From Caenorhabditis remanei (taxonomy: Eukaryota > Nematoda > Chromadorea > Rhabditida > Rhabditidae), in assembly GCF_010183535.1 (NCBI RefSeq), contig NC_071331.1, positions 3,844,001 through 3,908,000 on the forward strand: DNA of 64,000 bases. The letters are read 5' to 3'. The notes below the pieces were generated by a model. That model searched no databases. It was not told the DNA's origin and was given only the letters and a program-made list of their open reading frames with translations. The translations under genes were made by a program, and so were the position numbers. Shown in pieces: positions 1 to 12,139 of this stretch (position 1 is the first letter of the stretch; each line of letters starts with the position of its first letter).

Positions 1-98
1 TTTTCATTTCCAAACCGGCGTCAAGCGCCGATTGTTGAGTTGAAAATAAAGAAAACTGAAACAAATCGGAGTCAAAAGCAAGAAAATACCTTTAACCA

Positions 99-104
99 TT
101 TATT
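99..104 (-). terminator. poly(A) signal of urocanase copy 1
   Basis: On the minus strand this reads AATAAA, about 45 nt after the TGA at 149-151. It is a canonical poly(A) signal at a normal nematode distance and has a counterpart at 12929-12934 behind copy 2. Confidence 0.7.
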
Positions 105-148
105 CCCCAAAATACACACTAAAATTGTACGAATCAAAAATCTCAAAT

Positions 149-3100
149 TCAAAACTTCAAAGTCTTCAACAACTCCTCATCCGCCTCCACTGGAATCGTC
201 ACTTTCATCCCATCGACTTGCTGCTCCGCACGACGGATAGCCTCCTGCGCCTTGGCATTTCCAGACCAAGAACGACGTGCGACTCCATTCGGAACATCCC
301 AATTCAACATACCCTCCGCACGACGGGATGCGTCAGGAGACCCATCAAGAACCAGTCCGAAGCCTCCATTGATGACGTCACCCCATCCAACACCTCCTCC
401 ATTGTGAAGAGCAACCCAGGTAGCGCCACGGAATGAGTCTCCTGGAATATTTGAGCGGAGATTAAGATTGACTCAGTACCTCCTTACCAATACAATTCTG
501 AACCGCCATATCCGCTGTAAACGCACTTCCATCATACACATTCGATGTTTCACGGAATGGAGAATCCGTTCCCGACACATCATGATGATCACGTGAGATC
601 ACAATTGGTGCAGTCACCTTTCCAGTTCTGACCAACTCATTGAAGGCAGCAGCCAGGGCGACTCTTCCAGCACGATCGGAATACAGTATACGCGCCTGGG
701 AACCAACGACCAACTCGTTTTTCTCAGCCTCCTCTATCCATTTTTTGTTGTCCAGATACTGCTGTTTCACGTACTCCGGAACTGAAAATTTTCATTTTAG
801 AAGAGATTCATATTTGAAAATCGAGTTACCATTAGTCTCCTTCAACTCATCAATAATCTTGCACGCTGTCTGATCCGTCAATCTCAAATCTTCAGGTTTC
901 CCAGAAGTACAAACCCAACGGAACGGTCCGAAACCCATTGAGAAAATGTCGCCCATAATATCCTGCATATAACTTGGATATCTGAATGACTTATCATCCT
1001 GAGCATCCTCTCTAAGCAAGTTGGCTCCAGCTCTATGGCACTCCAAAAGGAATGCGTTACCGTAATCCCAGAAGTACATTCCTTTAGCAGCAATCTTGTC
1101 GATGGCGGCGATTTGACGGATTAGGGAGTCTTGAACAAGTTTTTTGAATTTCGCGGGGTCAGATGTCATGAGCTCATTGGATTCTTCAAAGGTGAGACCA
1201 GCAGGGTAGAATCCTCCAAGGAATGGGTTACGGAGGGAAGTTTGGTCACTTCCGAGCTCAACAAGGCATTCGGGTTCCTCGGCGAGACGTTCCCTAAAAT
1301 TCATAATTGCAAACAGGACTGTAGCTCGGTAAAAACGCAATGTTACGGGCTGAAAAATATACCAAAATGTAGATCTCGGCGAGTTCTACGTCTGTGACCT
1401 ACTACGAGCCGGAAGGCGGGCTAGAAGGCTTTTTAACAACTTTTGGTCATTTTTGCGTTTTTTGGCGCTTTTTCCAGACCCGCGACACATTAACAATCCG
1501 CTATCCGGCTCGTAGTATGTCACAGATATAAAACTCGCCGAGATTTACATTTTGGTATATTTTTCAGCTCATAATATTGCGTTTTGAGCGAGTTACGCAA
1601 GTATGGTAAAATTATGTTTCAAGTTGATTACATTACTTATCATCTATCCACCAATTTAATGATGATAACATTACCCACTTAAACTCACCACAAATCCACT
1701 ACATTTCCCAAGTAACCAATACTAATCGCCGCTTTCTTCTCCCTATACTCCTTGATCCAATTCACAATTTCCTCCAAATCTTTCGAGTAAACATCCAACC
1801 ATCCCTGTTGATGTCTCTTCAACAACGCCGTCTCACTTATTTCAGCAATGACTCCAATGCATCCTGCAATTTTCGCTGCTTTCGGTTGAGCACCACTCAT
1901 TCCTCCGAGGCCTGCAGTGACGAACACTTTTCCGGCGAGAGAGGAGAGACCCATACGGCGACCGGCGTTGAGGACGGTTATCTGGAATTTGGGAAATTGA
2001 AAAGTTTGTGTTTCTAGCAGATGATTAATTGTATGAATTTCAGGCTCACGCGATTTTTTTTTGTTGGGGTGATACCACTGTTCCTGCTCCTAATTTTAAA
2101 GAACCGTGTATGAAAAAAGGTTTTTTTTTTTGAAAATATAATACTAGAATCGAATAATTTATATTTTTAAATCATATACTTGAATGCCAAAACAGAAACA
2201 ACTAAATAACGGAAATTCGAAAAAATAAAGTTTCGACAAGGATTTTCAAAAAAAAATTTCGCGCGCTGAAACGCGCAAGCGCATAAAGTTGTGGGCGGAG
2301 CTTAAACTGCAAGCTTAAATAAGCGGCGCGGTTCTAATTCCAATTGTTTTTTCCAAATTTAGAACCGCGCCGCTTGCAGTTTAAGCTCCGCCCACAACTT
2401 TATGCGCTTGCGCGTTTCAATGCGCAAATTTTTTTTTGAAAAATCTTGTGGAAATTTTATTTTTTCGACAGTAGCAGTAGAGAGACGAGGGAGAGGACAC
2501 GTCAGAATTTTTCCCATTTTTTATAATGAACTTTTCGAGATTTTCTAATTAGGTCAACTTTGTTTTTTTTTCTAAAATCGAGTTGTACAATTTTTAAATA
2601 GTATTAAAGTATCTAATGTTAATAAAAATGTTTTCTTTATTCGAAAACATTATGAAACGGGAAATTTTCATATCAAAAATCAAAAACAGTCGTACCTGGT
2701 TACTGTTTAAAAAAAGTTTGTCCAAGGATTTTCAAGAAAACGTTTCGCCGCCTGAACGCAAGAGCTGCAGGGGATTGTGGGCTTTGCCTGAAAGCGGCGC
2801 GGATGAAATTCCAGCTATTTTTAACGAGCAATATTGACTTTCAAAAAAACTCGTATTTTTATTGATATTTTGGCTGTTTTTTTTGCATTTTTTTAAGTTT
2901 AATCGATTAAAATGCAAATTTATTTTGAAATTCAGTGTTGCTTTTTATAAGCCAGCTGAAAATTCATCATTGCAGTTTAAGCTCCGCCTACAATTCCCTG
3001 CCGCACTTGCGTTTCAGCCCGCGAGAGTTTTTTTTGAAAATCTTTCTCGGCACTCTACCTACAATCAGCTTTTTTTCTGTTTTGGCATTAAATCATATAT

Positions 3101-4142
3101 GATTTCAAGTTATTTCGATTCAATAACAGGGTGAAGTTCGATTAAAAAAAAACTTTTTTCACACACTTTTTGATATAAAAATTCTACGTTTCACACTGGT
3201 TTCTAATAACGAAAACTTTTTATTAACATTAGTTATTTGACCGACCTAAACTTTTTTGACAATTGAGCTCCGTCATAATTTTTTGTGCTTACCGTAGTCC
3301 CGTGCACAATCCCCTGTGGTCCAATGTAACAAAAACTGCCAGCAGTCATCTGACCGTATTGAGTGACTCCCAAGGCAAAATACTTGTCATACAACTCCTT
3401 GGTAGAGTAGCTAGGGATCATCTGCAAGAAATATCTAACAACTGTGTAAACGTGCTCTACTGTTACCATTCCATTAGTGACAGTCATTCTGGGAGAGTCC
3501 GGTGTAGAAGGGAATAGTCCTAGTGGGTGTCCAGAGTAGAGGACCAGGGTTTGATGGTCTGTCATGGTGAAGAGGTAACGGAGGACAAGACGGAATTGGA
3601 TCCAATTACTGAAAATTGATTTTTTGTTCCGTTTCACTGTGAGCGTATAATTACTGGAATTCTATAAAAATTATTAGATAAATACCTCATTTACCTAAAA
3701 ACCTGACCATTCCCTCCATAAGTCACCAACTCCTGTGGGAACTGGGCCACCCTCTTGTCCAAATTAATCAGAATCATCAGAATTATCGCCGACGCCTTCT
3801 CACAATTGGCTCCGATCTCCGACACCGGCGGTGCATACAAATCAAAGTTCGGCATGAATCGATACCCATAGATATGACCGTAAGTGTTGAGCTCCTCTTC
3901 GAATTCCTTGGCGAGAAGACCGTGATGCTCTTTTGGAATGTAGCGGAGAGCGTTGCGGACGGCGAGCTGTAATTATGAATATTGAATGAGGGAATTCAGG
4001 AGAGGAGACTGTATACCTGCTTCTCAACCGTGGTAAGGTTGCATGGACGTTTTGGAGCATGAGCTACATTCTTGAGACATTGCTCCGTGGGATGCTTCAG
4101 GAGAGGAGAGAATGGGTCGACAAAGAGAGAAGGGATGTGCAT
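149..4142 (-). CDS. uroc1: Urocanate hydratase (urocanase), copy 1, seven exons
   Basis: Urocanase converts urocanate to 4-imidazolone-5-propionate, the second step of histidine degradation, in the cytosol with tightly bound NAD+. Exons on the minus strand, 5' to 3': 4142-4017, 3966-3695, 3608-3293, 1981-1689, 1293-830, 781-488, 441-149. All introns are GT-AG and phases match, giving 2058 nt and 685 aa, close to animal UROC1. Family motifs in order: VEKQLAVRNALRYIP at the exon 1/2 join, YGGNGQVF, YSGHPLGLFPS, GPQGIVHGT, the glycine-rich GGLGGMSGAQPKAA, FWDYGNAFLLE, GPFRWVCTSG, SRDHHDVSGTDSPFRETSN, and HNGGGVGWGDVINGGFGLVL near the C-terminus. The ATG lies one base after a TTTCCAG acceptor, which fits spliced-leader trans-splicing or a further upstream exon, so the N-terminus is provisional. 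No stops or frameshifts. Intron 4 (395 bp) and intron 3 (1311 bp) are swollen by transposon-like inserts. It is the partner of the copy at 12982-17550. Confidence 0.94.
1335..1605. mobile_element. CATACTTG-family MITE, left end lost, in intron 4 of urocanase copy 1
   Basis: Imperfect palindrome. The left half contains AAATATACCAAAATGTAGAT and the right half its reverse complement, then GTTACGCAAGTATG. It matches the inner parts of the intact elements at 5333-5711 and 43372-43733. The right terminus CAAGTATG is present, but the left terminus (about 25 bp) is missing. The same insert sits in the same intron of copy 2, so it predates the gene duplication. Confidence 0.75.
2217..2470. mobile_element. 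Palindromic MITE in intron 3 of urocanase copy 1
   Basis: Arms of roughly 110-120 bp read TCGAAAAAATAAAG ... AAAGTTGTGGGCGGAGCTTA and back, closing on a short AT-rich loop near 2345-2357. No coding capacity. In copy 2 the equivalent place (near 15840, after TAAATAACGG) lacks it, so it was inserted into copy 1 after the duplication or lost from copy 2. The family was not identified. Confidence 0.7.
2700..3060. repeat. Degenerate palindromic repeat in intron 3
   Basis: The left part (CAAGGATTTTC ... GGGGATTGTGGGCTTTGCCTG) and the right part (TTTAAGCTCCGCCTACAATTC ... GAAAATCTTTC) are diverged inverted arms related to the 2217-2470 element. A half copy is at 16330-16440 in intron 3 of copy 2. 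Confidence 0.5.
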
Positions 4143-4261
4143 ACTGGAAATTTTTGGAATGAGAGGTTACGACAAAGGGCAATACGGGAGCACAATAATA
4201 TTAGAGGTTGAGGTAGCAAACTCACAGAATGACGGAAACAGGAACAAAATCTTTTAAAAAA

Positions 4262-4462
4262 TTGCATAATGTGGCCAGGGCCTTTTTTTGCAACCACGCT
4301 CTTTTGACAAGAATGGTATATTTTTTGTGTCACGGTGGTTATTCTAACTTATGTGCATACTACTGTACCGGCTGTATAATTTCTAATGTTCACCGTGACG
4401 CAAAAAATGAACGATTCTTGTCAATAGAGCGCGGGTGCTTTGGTAGCCCTCTAGCCTCATCG
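4262..4462. mobile_element. Inverted-repeat element upstream of urocanase copy 1
   Basis: ACGCTCTTTTGACAAGAAT and TTTTTTGTGTCACGGTG on the left return in inverse as CACCGTGACGCAAAAAA and GATTCTTGTCAATAGAGCG on the right. Only half of this palindrome is left at 17671-17770 upstream of copy 2. No ORF of note. Confidence 0.55.
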
Positions 4463-5332
4463 TGAAATTGTGTTTCTTTAGCCGTAGAATTGAAACTAAA
4501 CTTGTAATTTGTAAATTTCACAAGTGTGTGTAAAATTGATCGCAAATTTCTTAAAAGTGTAACTATGAATCAAAACGGAAACAGTACAATATTTCGAAAA
4601 GGTTACAATATCCTACACTAAATTGTGGCCAAACCAAATATGAAAAGATGAACTATACATATTTTACTGTCACAATGAAACCATATTCCAATAACTTCTT
4701 GAGAAACAACTGATCTGCTCCAACTCTAATTTCTACCGTGTGTTACTTGATAAAATCTTTCCCACTCTCTTGCAGTTTCAGATATTAAATTTATCATTAT
4801 CGGGATGATACATTTCTTATTGGATACACATTAGACTCCTTTATAAAAACCTTTCTTGATATTTGGTGCTCGCAGAATAAAGTTCCACACTGAAAATAAG
4901 CCACGCCCCCTTTCGCCTATGATATTAGACAAAAAGACCGCTCGCGCTTTTCTAAATGCCTAACAGAGACAGCTTGAAGAGAAGAGGACGTGGCTTCAGT
5001 CCACTAACACCAATTGGCAAGAAAGTTCATTTTTCAACGTTTTCGAACAAGAAGTTGGAAGAAAAAATAGTGAGCTAGGAAAATATTATCGAATCATCTT
5101 TTCTTTCATCAATATTGTCTTTAAAAATGTACTCTTTTAATAGTGTATAACTAACCGCATTTTTTTGTTATGAAACTTATTGGTGACTGAAAAATATGTA
5201 TTTTTTTCTGTATCAGAATGTTTAAATTTTGAGATAAATATTTACGCACATGTTGGTATTTGAAACCATATTTGCAGTGAGCTTGCAATTTAGGTTGTTA
5301 GGTTATCAAAACTACTTCATGGTAATAAAAAT
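4463..5332. other. Intergenic, no gene seen
   Basis: AT-rich sequence absent from the corresponding place upstream of urocanase copy 2, where the flank jumps directly to the block homologous to 5923 onward. No ORF, RNA gene or exact CTGTTTCA motif seen. Confidence 0.5.
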
Positions 5333-5711
5333 CATGCTTGCACACCGGGCCGAAACGGGCCAACACGGGCCGGCGCGTAACTTGCGTTAAACTCAGTATT
5401 ATGGGTTGAAAAATATACCAAAATGTAGATCTCGACGAGTTCTATCTCCTTAACCTACTACGGGCCGGATGGCTATTTGTTAATGTGCCGCGGGCCGGGC
5501 TAGAATGGCCTTTTTGGCCAATTTCGCGTTTATCGGCACTTTTTCCCGGCCCGCGGCACATTAACGAATAGCCATCCGGCCCGTAGTAGGTCACGAAGAT
5601 AGAACTCGTCGAGATCTACATTTTGGTATATTGTTCAGACCATAACATTGAGATTGAAGCGAGTTACGCGCCGGCCCGTGTCGACCCGTTTCGGCCCTTT
5701 TTGCAAGTATG
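5333..5711. mobile_element. CATACTTG-family hAT-like MITE, intact
   Basis: Near-perfect palindrome with termini CATGCTTGCA and TGCAAGTATG. It is flanked by an exact 8 bp target-site duplication ATAAAAAT (5325-5332 and 5712-5719). Beneath the ends lie GC-rich CGGGCC units. An 8 bp duplication is typical of hAT transposons. No transposase. Confidence 0.85.
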
Positions 5712-5922
5712 ATAAAAATTGCAATTCACGTTTCACTTAAAGATATTTTGAAGCAGTCGCTTATAAATCAGAAATACACCAAAAAAAAATCGCGGTAGCA
5801 CTAGTTTCAGCTGTGCTGAAATCCTGGATGTGCTGTGCCCAATGTACTGAATGCACGATTCTGCCGGGTCCGATACCCATCTCAATAATATAGATACGTT
5901 GCTAACAAATTTTTTACAGAAA

Positions 5923-5990
5923 TAATATCAAGAGATATTCAAATTGAAAAAGATGTAACTGAATTGGAGAATAAAGCCTTACTGAAACAG
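5923..5990 (-). ncRNA. Candidate 21U-RNA (piRNA) locus
   Basis: Exact motif CTGTTTCA on the minus strand (5983-5990). YRNT follows, with its T 40 nt past the core at 5943, predicting a 21U-RNA at 5943-5923. The arrangement is conserved in the duplicate at 17759-17826. Confidence 0.7.
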
Positions 5991-6340
5991 TAAAGTTGAA
6001 CCATTGCATTTATTACAGACGATTTAATCTAACAGATGTCAAGAAATTACAAGTTCTTAAACATAACTAAAATTGGAAAATTACAAATCTGTACTTTACA
6101 ACCCACATAAAGACCAACACAAACTGAAATCATAAACTTGAAACCGTTGAAAAATGGGCGGTATCAATTGAATGTTCGATCTCCCCTCCATCTCTCACCA
6201 CGTGATCTCCCTTCTTGTTCCAATTTTAGTGGTCAAATGGCAAAAAAGTTCGAAAGAGAAATTAAGCTAAAAAAGTTTTTATCTAATTATCTGTTTTTAT
6301 GTAACATAGCATACTTTAATATATAATGCTGTTACATCGA
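5923..6340. repeat. Upstream segment duplicated with urocanase
   Basis: Homologous to 17759-18190. Shared markers include the piRNA motif at 5983 and the block TTGAAACCGTTGAAAAATGG (near 6139). The latter block occurs a third time at 18590-18710. No convincing reading frame is conserved among the three, so it is read as non-coding. Confidence 0.65.
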
Positions 6341-6778
6341 TATGTTCAGCGCCCTATCACTCCAAAATCTACTTTTGAGGCGTCAGTGCGACAGGAAATG
6401 CGTCAGAAGTGTACTGTGCGCATAACGCGATAAAAATGTTTTGAAAATGTTTTCAGTGGAAAAAAACCAATTTTTTGGAGATATTGGTTAGAGGAAATTT
6501 CGACATTTTATTGCTATAAAACACCTAAACTTCACTGAATTCGGTAGAAAACGGCTGATTTAGTAATTTTTGTATACTGTAGGAAAACTTTTTTGCTTTA
6601 CTGCTATGCGCCTTTAAAACTTTACTGCTATGCGCCTTTAAAGCTATAAGAATTTGCACTGCTAAAGCGTCAGCAATGCCTTGGGTCATTTGGGTGCGTA
6701 AGGACCTGTGATACCTAAATTTAAGGAATCCATTGCTCGAGTGTTCAGTTACAATTCTGCTTTGACTTTTTTCTAAAC

Positions 6779-6845
6779 CCAGATATAGTGAGAAGTTTAG
6801 TGATAAATAACTATAAAAAGTCTGATTACAAGCTTTTTGAAACAG
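6779..6845 (-). ncRNA. Candidate 21U-RNA (piRNA) locus
   Basis: Exact CTGTTTCA on the minus strand (6838-6845). YRNT with T at 6799 (39 nt) predicts a 21U-RNA at 6799-6779. Confidence 0.65.
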
Positions 6846-8038
6846 TTGTTTTCCAAACCAAATTGCATCAATGCACTGATTTCATACATTTTCACTAGTC
6901 AAACATAAAACATAAGCGAATGATTTTCAGTAGTTCATTGTTATTTCAAACTTCAAGAACCTAGTTGAGGTTTGCTTTTCAGAAAAACACTTGATAATTT
7001 ATCTTCTCATAAAGAAGTCAGGCACAAATTGATCAATTGTCATTCCATCAACTGCATTAACTATGATAATATTTCTCAAATATTAGTTTCATGATTACAA
7101 GCACCAACTACAGTTTTCGAGTCAGAAACTGGGTTCCTCTAAGTTAATATAAGACGAGAAAATGAATTTCAATTGATGCTTGTCTTAAATTGACTCGAAT
7201 AAGTTGTTACATATACATGTGTTTTCTGCATAACCTGAAAAATCACATTTGATCAACTCTAGGCATTCAGTCAATTAAACATCATTTGCCTGAAACATGG
7301 TTAAAATTATTTTTTCATATAACTGTCATGAGAATATAAAGAATTTCAATGGATCAGAGTTTTTATTTCCATTATTCTCATTCGTTTATTGTTAAGCAGC
7401 AATTATTTTTCGTTGCTGTTAATTTTTGTATTTTTATGAATTTTGTGGGAACTTTGTTGAATTATTAAAAAAAAACAATGTTTTAACATTGTGATGCAGA
7501 ACTTTAAATGCAATTTCTATTCCGAAAGTTTTCCGCTTTACTCTTTTGTTCTTTCACGTGAATCTTGTGATCTCTATTGAATGACAGGAAATCAGAACAC
7601 CGGAAAAAAACAAAGTTTTTAACGAATAGAAACTGAAGTATTTTTGAAAATCAACTTTCTGTTCCGAAATTTTTTTTATTTTCATTCTCATTCTTTTTTA
7701 TGAACCGATATGTGGCTTCCATCCAAAAGCCGAAAATAAGAATCTACTATCAAACGCCCATTAGTCAGCGTTTTCTATTATAACAAACATACAGTTAAGG
7801 AAACTGTAAAATAAATTGATTCCACTGGAAATGGCTATTCTGACGACGCAATATGTCTAGTATTTGGCTTTTTTCACGCTGAGTTTATAGTTTTCTTTAT
7901 TATTTTGTTGAGAATGGAGTAACTTCCCGATTACAGGAACCCGTGTAGGTTGAGTATGGGTTGAGGTTCAGTATGCTGTTTGGATGTCAGAGACTTTTTG
8001 GACAGTTGTGATGATTACTTTTGAAAAATCTATTCAAG

Positions 8039-8105
8039 CAAATATCGTTTATGACATAAGTAACATTTTGATTTAAACTTAAACCAAAAAGATAACTTGA
8101 AACAG
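8039..8105 (-). ncRNA. Candidate 21U-RNA (piRNA) locus
   Basis: Exact CTGTTTCA on the minus strand (8098-8105). YRNT with T at 8059 (39 nt) predicts a 21U-RNA at 8059-8039. Confidence 0.65.
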
Positions 8106-8252
8106 ATGAACTTTTTTGTGAGAGAATTCTCAAAAAATCTATATTTTATCGAATAATATTACTTTATCACAGGTGAACAAGGCAGTGCGGTTTGAGTTTA
8201 AGAATCGGCCAGAAAACTATGAACAGAAAAAATTGGCACACTAATAGCAACT

Positions 8253-8260
8253 TGAAACAG
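8253..8260 (-). promoter_or_regulatory. Ruby motif (21U-RNA promoter core)
   Basis: Exact CTGTTTCA on the minus strand. The nearest YRNT puts the T 37 nt away at 8216, slightly short of the usual distance. Confidence 0.5.
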
Positions 8261-9300
8261 GGATATTTGATTAAAAAGGTTGGGAGACTCGTTAGGAAAC
8301 CGAGAAATGTGGCAACTGTTATATTTCGACAACAACAAAACGACAATCGCCAAATTATCGGAGTTTCTAATTTAGAAATATCTGGGTATATCTGGTTCGA
8401 GAATCAAAATTCCTCGAGCCAGTATGATTCTGATGGAATTTACAAAAAATATTCCCAGTTACATTCAAGCAACTTATCGCGTGTGCATATTTGAAAACCG
8501 TTTTTCTTACAATTAGGTAGTTTGAATGTTTTTATTACCTCAATACTATTGTATTCAGTCAAAATAACAGAACGGAAAAAATGAATTGGAAATGAGCTTA
8601 CAAAATACTTGAAAACTGATAATTTGTTGAAATTGACTCCGCAACACTCGAAAATACTGTTTTATTGAAACATTTTCTGTATTTCTTTCACATAAAAAAT
8701 CAGTTTCATTAGGCCTGAAAATATTGATCACAATGCCTGCAATATTCCAGAACAAAAGGCAAGACTCAAATAACAATCACGTGAAACAAGAAAGTTTGAA
8801 TCAAATAATTAGAGTTGATATTGCGGCAATTGCCGTCAAGTCGGGCCTCTTTTTATTAACGCTAATTGCTTGAAAAGCAAGTTCATTTCCAACACTTACT
8901 TCATCATCGGTTTTTTTTTGAGTTGAAAATATACTGAACATGAATGAAAATGATAAATAACGGTGTCAAAAGCAAGAAAATGTGTTTTCCGCAAACTCCA
9001 AAAATGAAACTGGCGATGGCCGCCCAGAAACGCCGTTTTGGCAGCCCTAATAACAAAGAAAAGAACTAACACTTTTATGGTGTTATTGTCTTCTGAAATC
9101 TGAAATTGAGTTTTACAGACATTACGAAACAGAAAAATAGAGAAATTCGATGTGCCAATACTGGGTTTAATGACCAATCAAGATTGCAATGATTTTGGTG
9201 TAAGGATAGTGCACAAAATGATAACAAGTTATTTTTTATGATCAATGTTTCATCAATTTCCTAAAACAGAAAGTTATAGTTAAAAATGTTAACGTAAATG

Positions 9301-10604
9301 TTAAGACACATTCTCTGTGAAACTCGAGCTCCGAGCTGTTACCCACTGTACAGAAAAAAGTCAAACCGGTTTTTATGGGTTGGTATTATGCATAGTGAGT
9401 ACCCAGGCAACTAATAACACATTGGTCCATATTTCATTTGGCTCCGCCCCCTACCGTCTAAAATAGCCCCTAAGGGAAGTGAAAATTCTATAAAAAAAAT
9501 CTGAAAGTTTTTTCGATTAAATTTCAACGGGAACAAATGAAAAATGTTATTTTAAGCACTTTTTGTGTTCATACCATATTTTTAGCACCTCATTTTTACC
9601 GAGAAAAAATGCCATTTTTGTAAAATTTTCGGGTTTTTTACAAACATTTGTATATATCTCAAAAATTTTACGTTACGGGAGATGAGATCTTTTCAGATTC
9701 GAAATCTACATAAAATTTGAAGTAATATAGGCTGGTCAAAAATCTCGGGACACCTATTTTTGCTACAGAGCAAAATATGCGATTTTTTGAAAAATTTCAA
9801 CGTATCCCTACTCATGAAGCATAAATTCAATGTCGCCAAATCGGCTGAGATTTTGTCAGAATATTACACTATATGTTATCCATTTATTCCCAAAATTTCA
9901 GCTCATCCGGTTCAATCCGCAACATTTTTGAAAATCTGTGTGTAGCGTTTTCAGTGTTCCAACCGAAAAAATTCCAACAACTCCGAGTGTCGGGGAGCAA
10001 ACCGGATGAGCTGAAATTTTGGGAATGAATAGATCCCATATGGTGTAGTATTCTGACAAAATCTCAGCCGATTTGACGACATGGAATTTTCGCTCCATGA
10101 GTAGGGATACGTTGAAATTTTTCAAAAAATCGCATATTTTGCTCTGTAGCAAAAATAGGTGTCCCGAGATTTTTGACCAGACACGGCCTATATTACTTCA
10201 AATTTTATGTAGATTTCGAATCTGAAAAGATCTCATCTCCCGTAACGTAAAATTTTTGAGATATAAACAAATGTTTGTAAAAACCCGCAAATTTTACAAA
10301 AATGGCATTTTTTCTCGGTGAAAATGAGGTGCTAAAAATATGGAATGAACACAAAAAGTGCTTAAAATAACATTTTTCATTTGTTCCCGTTGAAATTTAA
10401 TCGAAAAAACTTTCAGATTTTTTATAGAATTTTCACTTCCCTTAGGGGCTATTTTAGACGGTAGGGGGCGGAGCCAAATGAAATATGGACCAATGTGTTA
10501 TTAGTTGCCTGGGTACCCACTATGCATAATACCAACCCATAAAAACCGGTTTGACTTTTTTCTGTACAGTACCATGCTCGAGTTTCACAGAGAGTGTGTC
10601 TTAA
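9301..10604. mobile_element. 1.3 kb palindromic element bounded by TTAA
   Basis: Near-perfect inverted repeat with arms of about 640 bp. It starts TTAAGACACATTCTCTGTGA, ends with the inverse (GTGTGTCTTAA), and turns around near 9950-9990. TTAA at both ends suggests TTAA target duplication, as in the palindromic PALTTAA-type repeats of C. elegans. No transposase. Arms differ at scattered positions, so this is not a simple assembly fold-back. Confidence 0.8.
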
Positions 10605-11741
10605 ATTGTGCCTATTCAAAAAATGACATTTTTAGATAGGAATATGATTTATTTCGGTTTGCTATCAATAATAGTTCAACTGTTTCACATACGAAAAGTA
10701 TCCGCAACCGTAAAACTTGTGGTTACTGAGTTCATACGTCCGTCGATGAACCGAAATATGATAATATTTGTGCAAACGATAAACAATTTTGTATGTATAA
10801 CCTCATCAATATTCTCTGTGAACACGTTTTAATATGAACATCATGAAACTGTTAACAGTAGGAATCTGCAAATACAAATATGATACGAATCAATTTTTCG
10901 AGAGCGGAATCCGAGTCAGACATTGGACAAAATACTAAGAAACCCATGCAATGTTATTAAAAACTCTTCATCACAATATTAAGGATGTGCTACACTAATT
11001 ATATTTATAGAAAGAAAATGACCTCAGATCTCAAAAGTCCACTTTCTTAATCCAAATGTACCCACAATCTCACTCAATTAACAAATGAAGAGGAGCGAGT
11101 CTTGAGCAAGTTGCGCTTGAAATACTCTGTGTGCATAGGAGAATATGTTCCCAAAGTATTAAAGCTCAAACGCAATTAGAAAACTACAATTTCCCACAAC
11201 GACATTTCAATAGCGAATACCAACAAACTTCAAGGAATTAGTCAGTTACAAATTCCCATCAAGACTTATCCAAAACCGATCGGTTTCATCAATCTCACAA
11301 AACGACATTGATATTGTATTATTTGCTACAGACGAGTTGCTCGAAAACGAAGACGTGTAAAACAAATTACAAAAAAGCAAACAACTCCTGTTTTACAACC
11401 ACTGTTTAGTATTGATCAAACTCATGTTTTAATACCACTGTTTAGTATTGATCGCGAGCTAATATAAAACGTTCCGCACTCCTGTCTATGAAAAAAAATT
11501 CTTTGTACACTTGATATGTTCTCTGTTTCCATAATCTGCTAAATTAAAATCCCTGAATTTGTGACTTTGTTCTTGGTGGTGTTAGTGGAACTCCAGGAAA
11601 GTAAGTGGATATTTCAGAAAACTACTGTCATCATGTTGGTAACTCGGACAGAACATATGTATATTATTCTGTCCTAGTTTATTGTTCTGGCAAAACAGTG
11701 ATTTTGGTTTACAAAAAACAATTTGTACGCGTTGGAAACGT
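10605..11741. other. Intergenic, one piRNA candidate
   Basis: AT-rich. Apart from the candidate locus at 10680-10747 I see no gene. A short direct repeat of CCACTGTTTAGTATTGATC occurs at about 11399 and 11438. Confidence 0.45.
10680..10747 (+). ncRNA. Candidate 21U-RNA (piRNA) locus
   Basis: Exact CTGTTTCA at 10680-10687, then YRNT (TACT) with T at 10727, 40 nt past the core. Predicted 21U-RNA 10727-10747. Confidence 0.7.
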
Positions 11742-11749
11742 GTTGGAAA

Positions 11750-12139
11750 TAGGGATGTTAAAAATGCGTTTTACGGTAACCTTCGCCTTTTTCATTCCCG
11801 CCGACGGCGATATTTGCCGCTTCAATTTCAGGCGAAGGCGGCCTTCGCCTTTTTCATTTCCGGCGAAGGCCGCCCTCGCCTGTTTTTAAAAAGCAAATTT
11901 TTGACGCGTTTCATTTCCCAGTGGTAAAAAATGCTGTTTTTTTCTAATTTTGTGTAGAAATTAATTTCAAAAAACGTAAAAAATGCTTGCCGAAAAATGA
12001 AAAGCGGTAATGAAAACCTGCGAGAAAAAAACTAAACAGGCGAAAATCGCCTGTCTTGGAAATGAATGCGGCATTTTTCGCCTTATAGGGAAATGAAGCA
12101 GGCGCAGCGTGAAGGCGAAGGCCGCCCGCAACATCCCTA
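11750..12139. mobile_element. hAT-like MITE with TAGGGATGTT ends
   Basis: Terminal inverted repeat TAGGGATGTT/AACATCCCTA, flanked by an exact 8 bp duplication GTTGGAAA (11742-11749 and 12140-12147). The inside is made of GGCGAAGGC-type words facing each other and separated by TTTTTCATTTCC. No transposase. Several short frames inside it are artefacts of the repeats. Confidence 0.85.

Larger units (their letters stand above)
6846..9300. other. Intergenic, piRNA motifs only
   Basis: AT-rich DNA with two exact Ruby motifs (8098 and 8253) and no convincing gene. A 100-codon frame at 8192-8494 overlaps a motif and has no recognisable features. 8990-9053 resembles the inner part of the TAGGGATGTT element at 11750-12139. 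Confidence 0.5.

Noticed and set aside
762..769. CTGTTTCA in urocanase exon 6 (and at 13598-13605 in copy 2)
   Set aside because: It is produced by conserved codons (Val-Lys-Gln-Gln) in both copies, so it was not counted as a piRNA promoter.
8192..8494. 100-codon open frame
   Set aside because: No domain, no splice partner, low-complexity composition, and it overlaps a Ruby motif; probably chance.
8990..9053. Fragments resembling the TAGGGATGTT element (also 1-33 and 12440-12495)
   Set aside because: They share words such as GAAACCGGCGATATCCGCC and end near AACAACCCTA, but no pair of termini or target duplication could be defined, so they were not called as elements.
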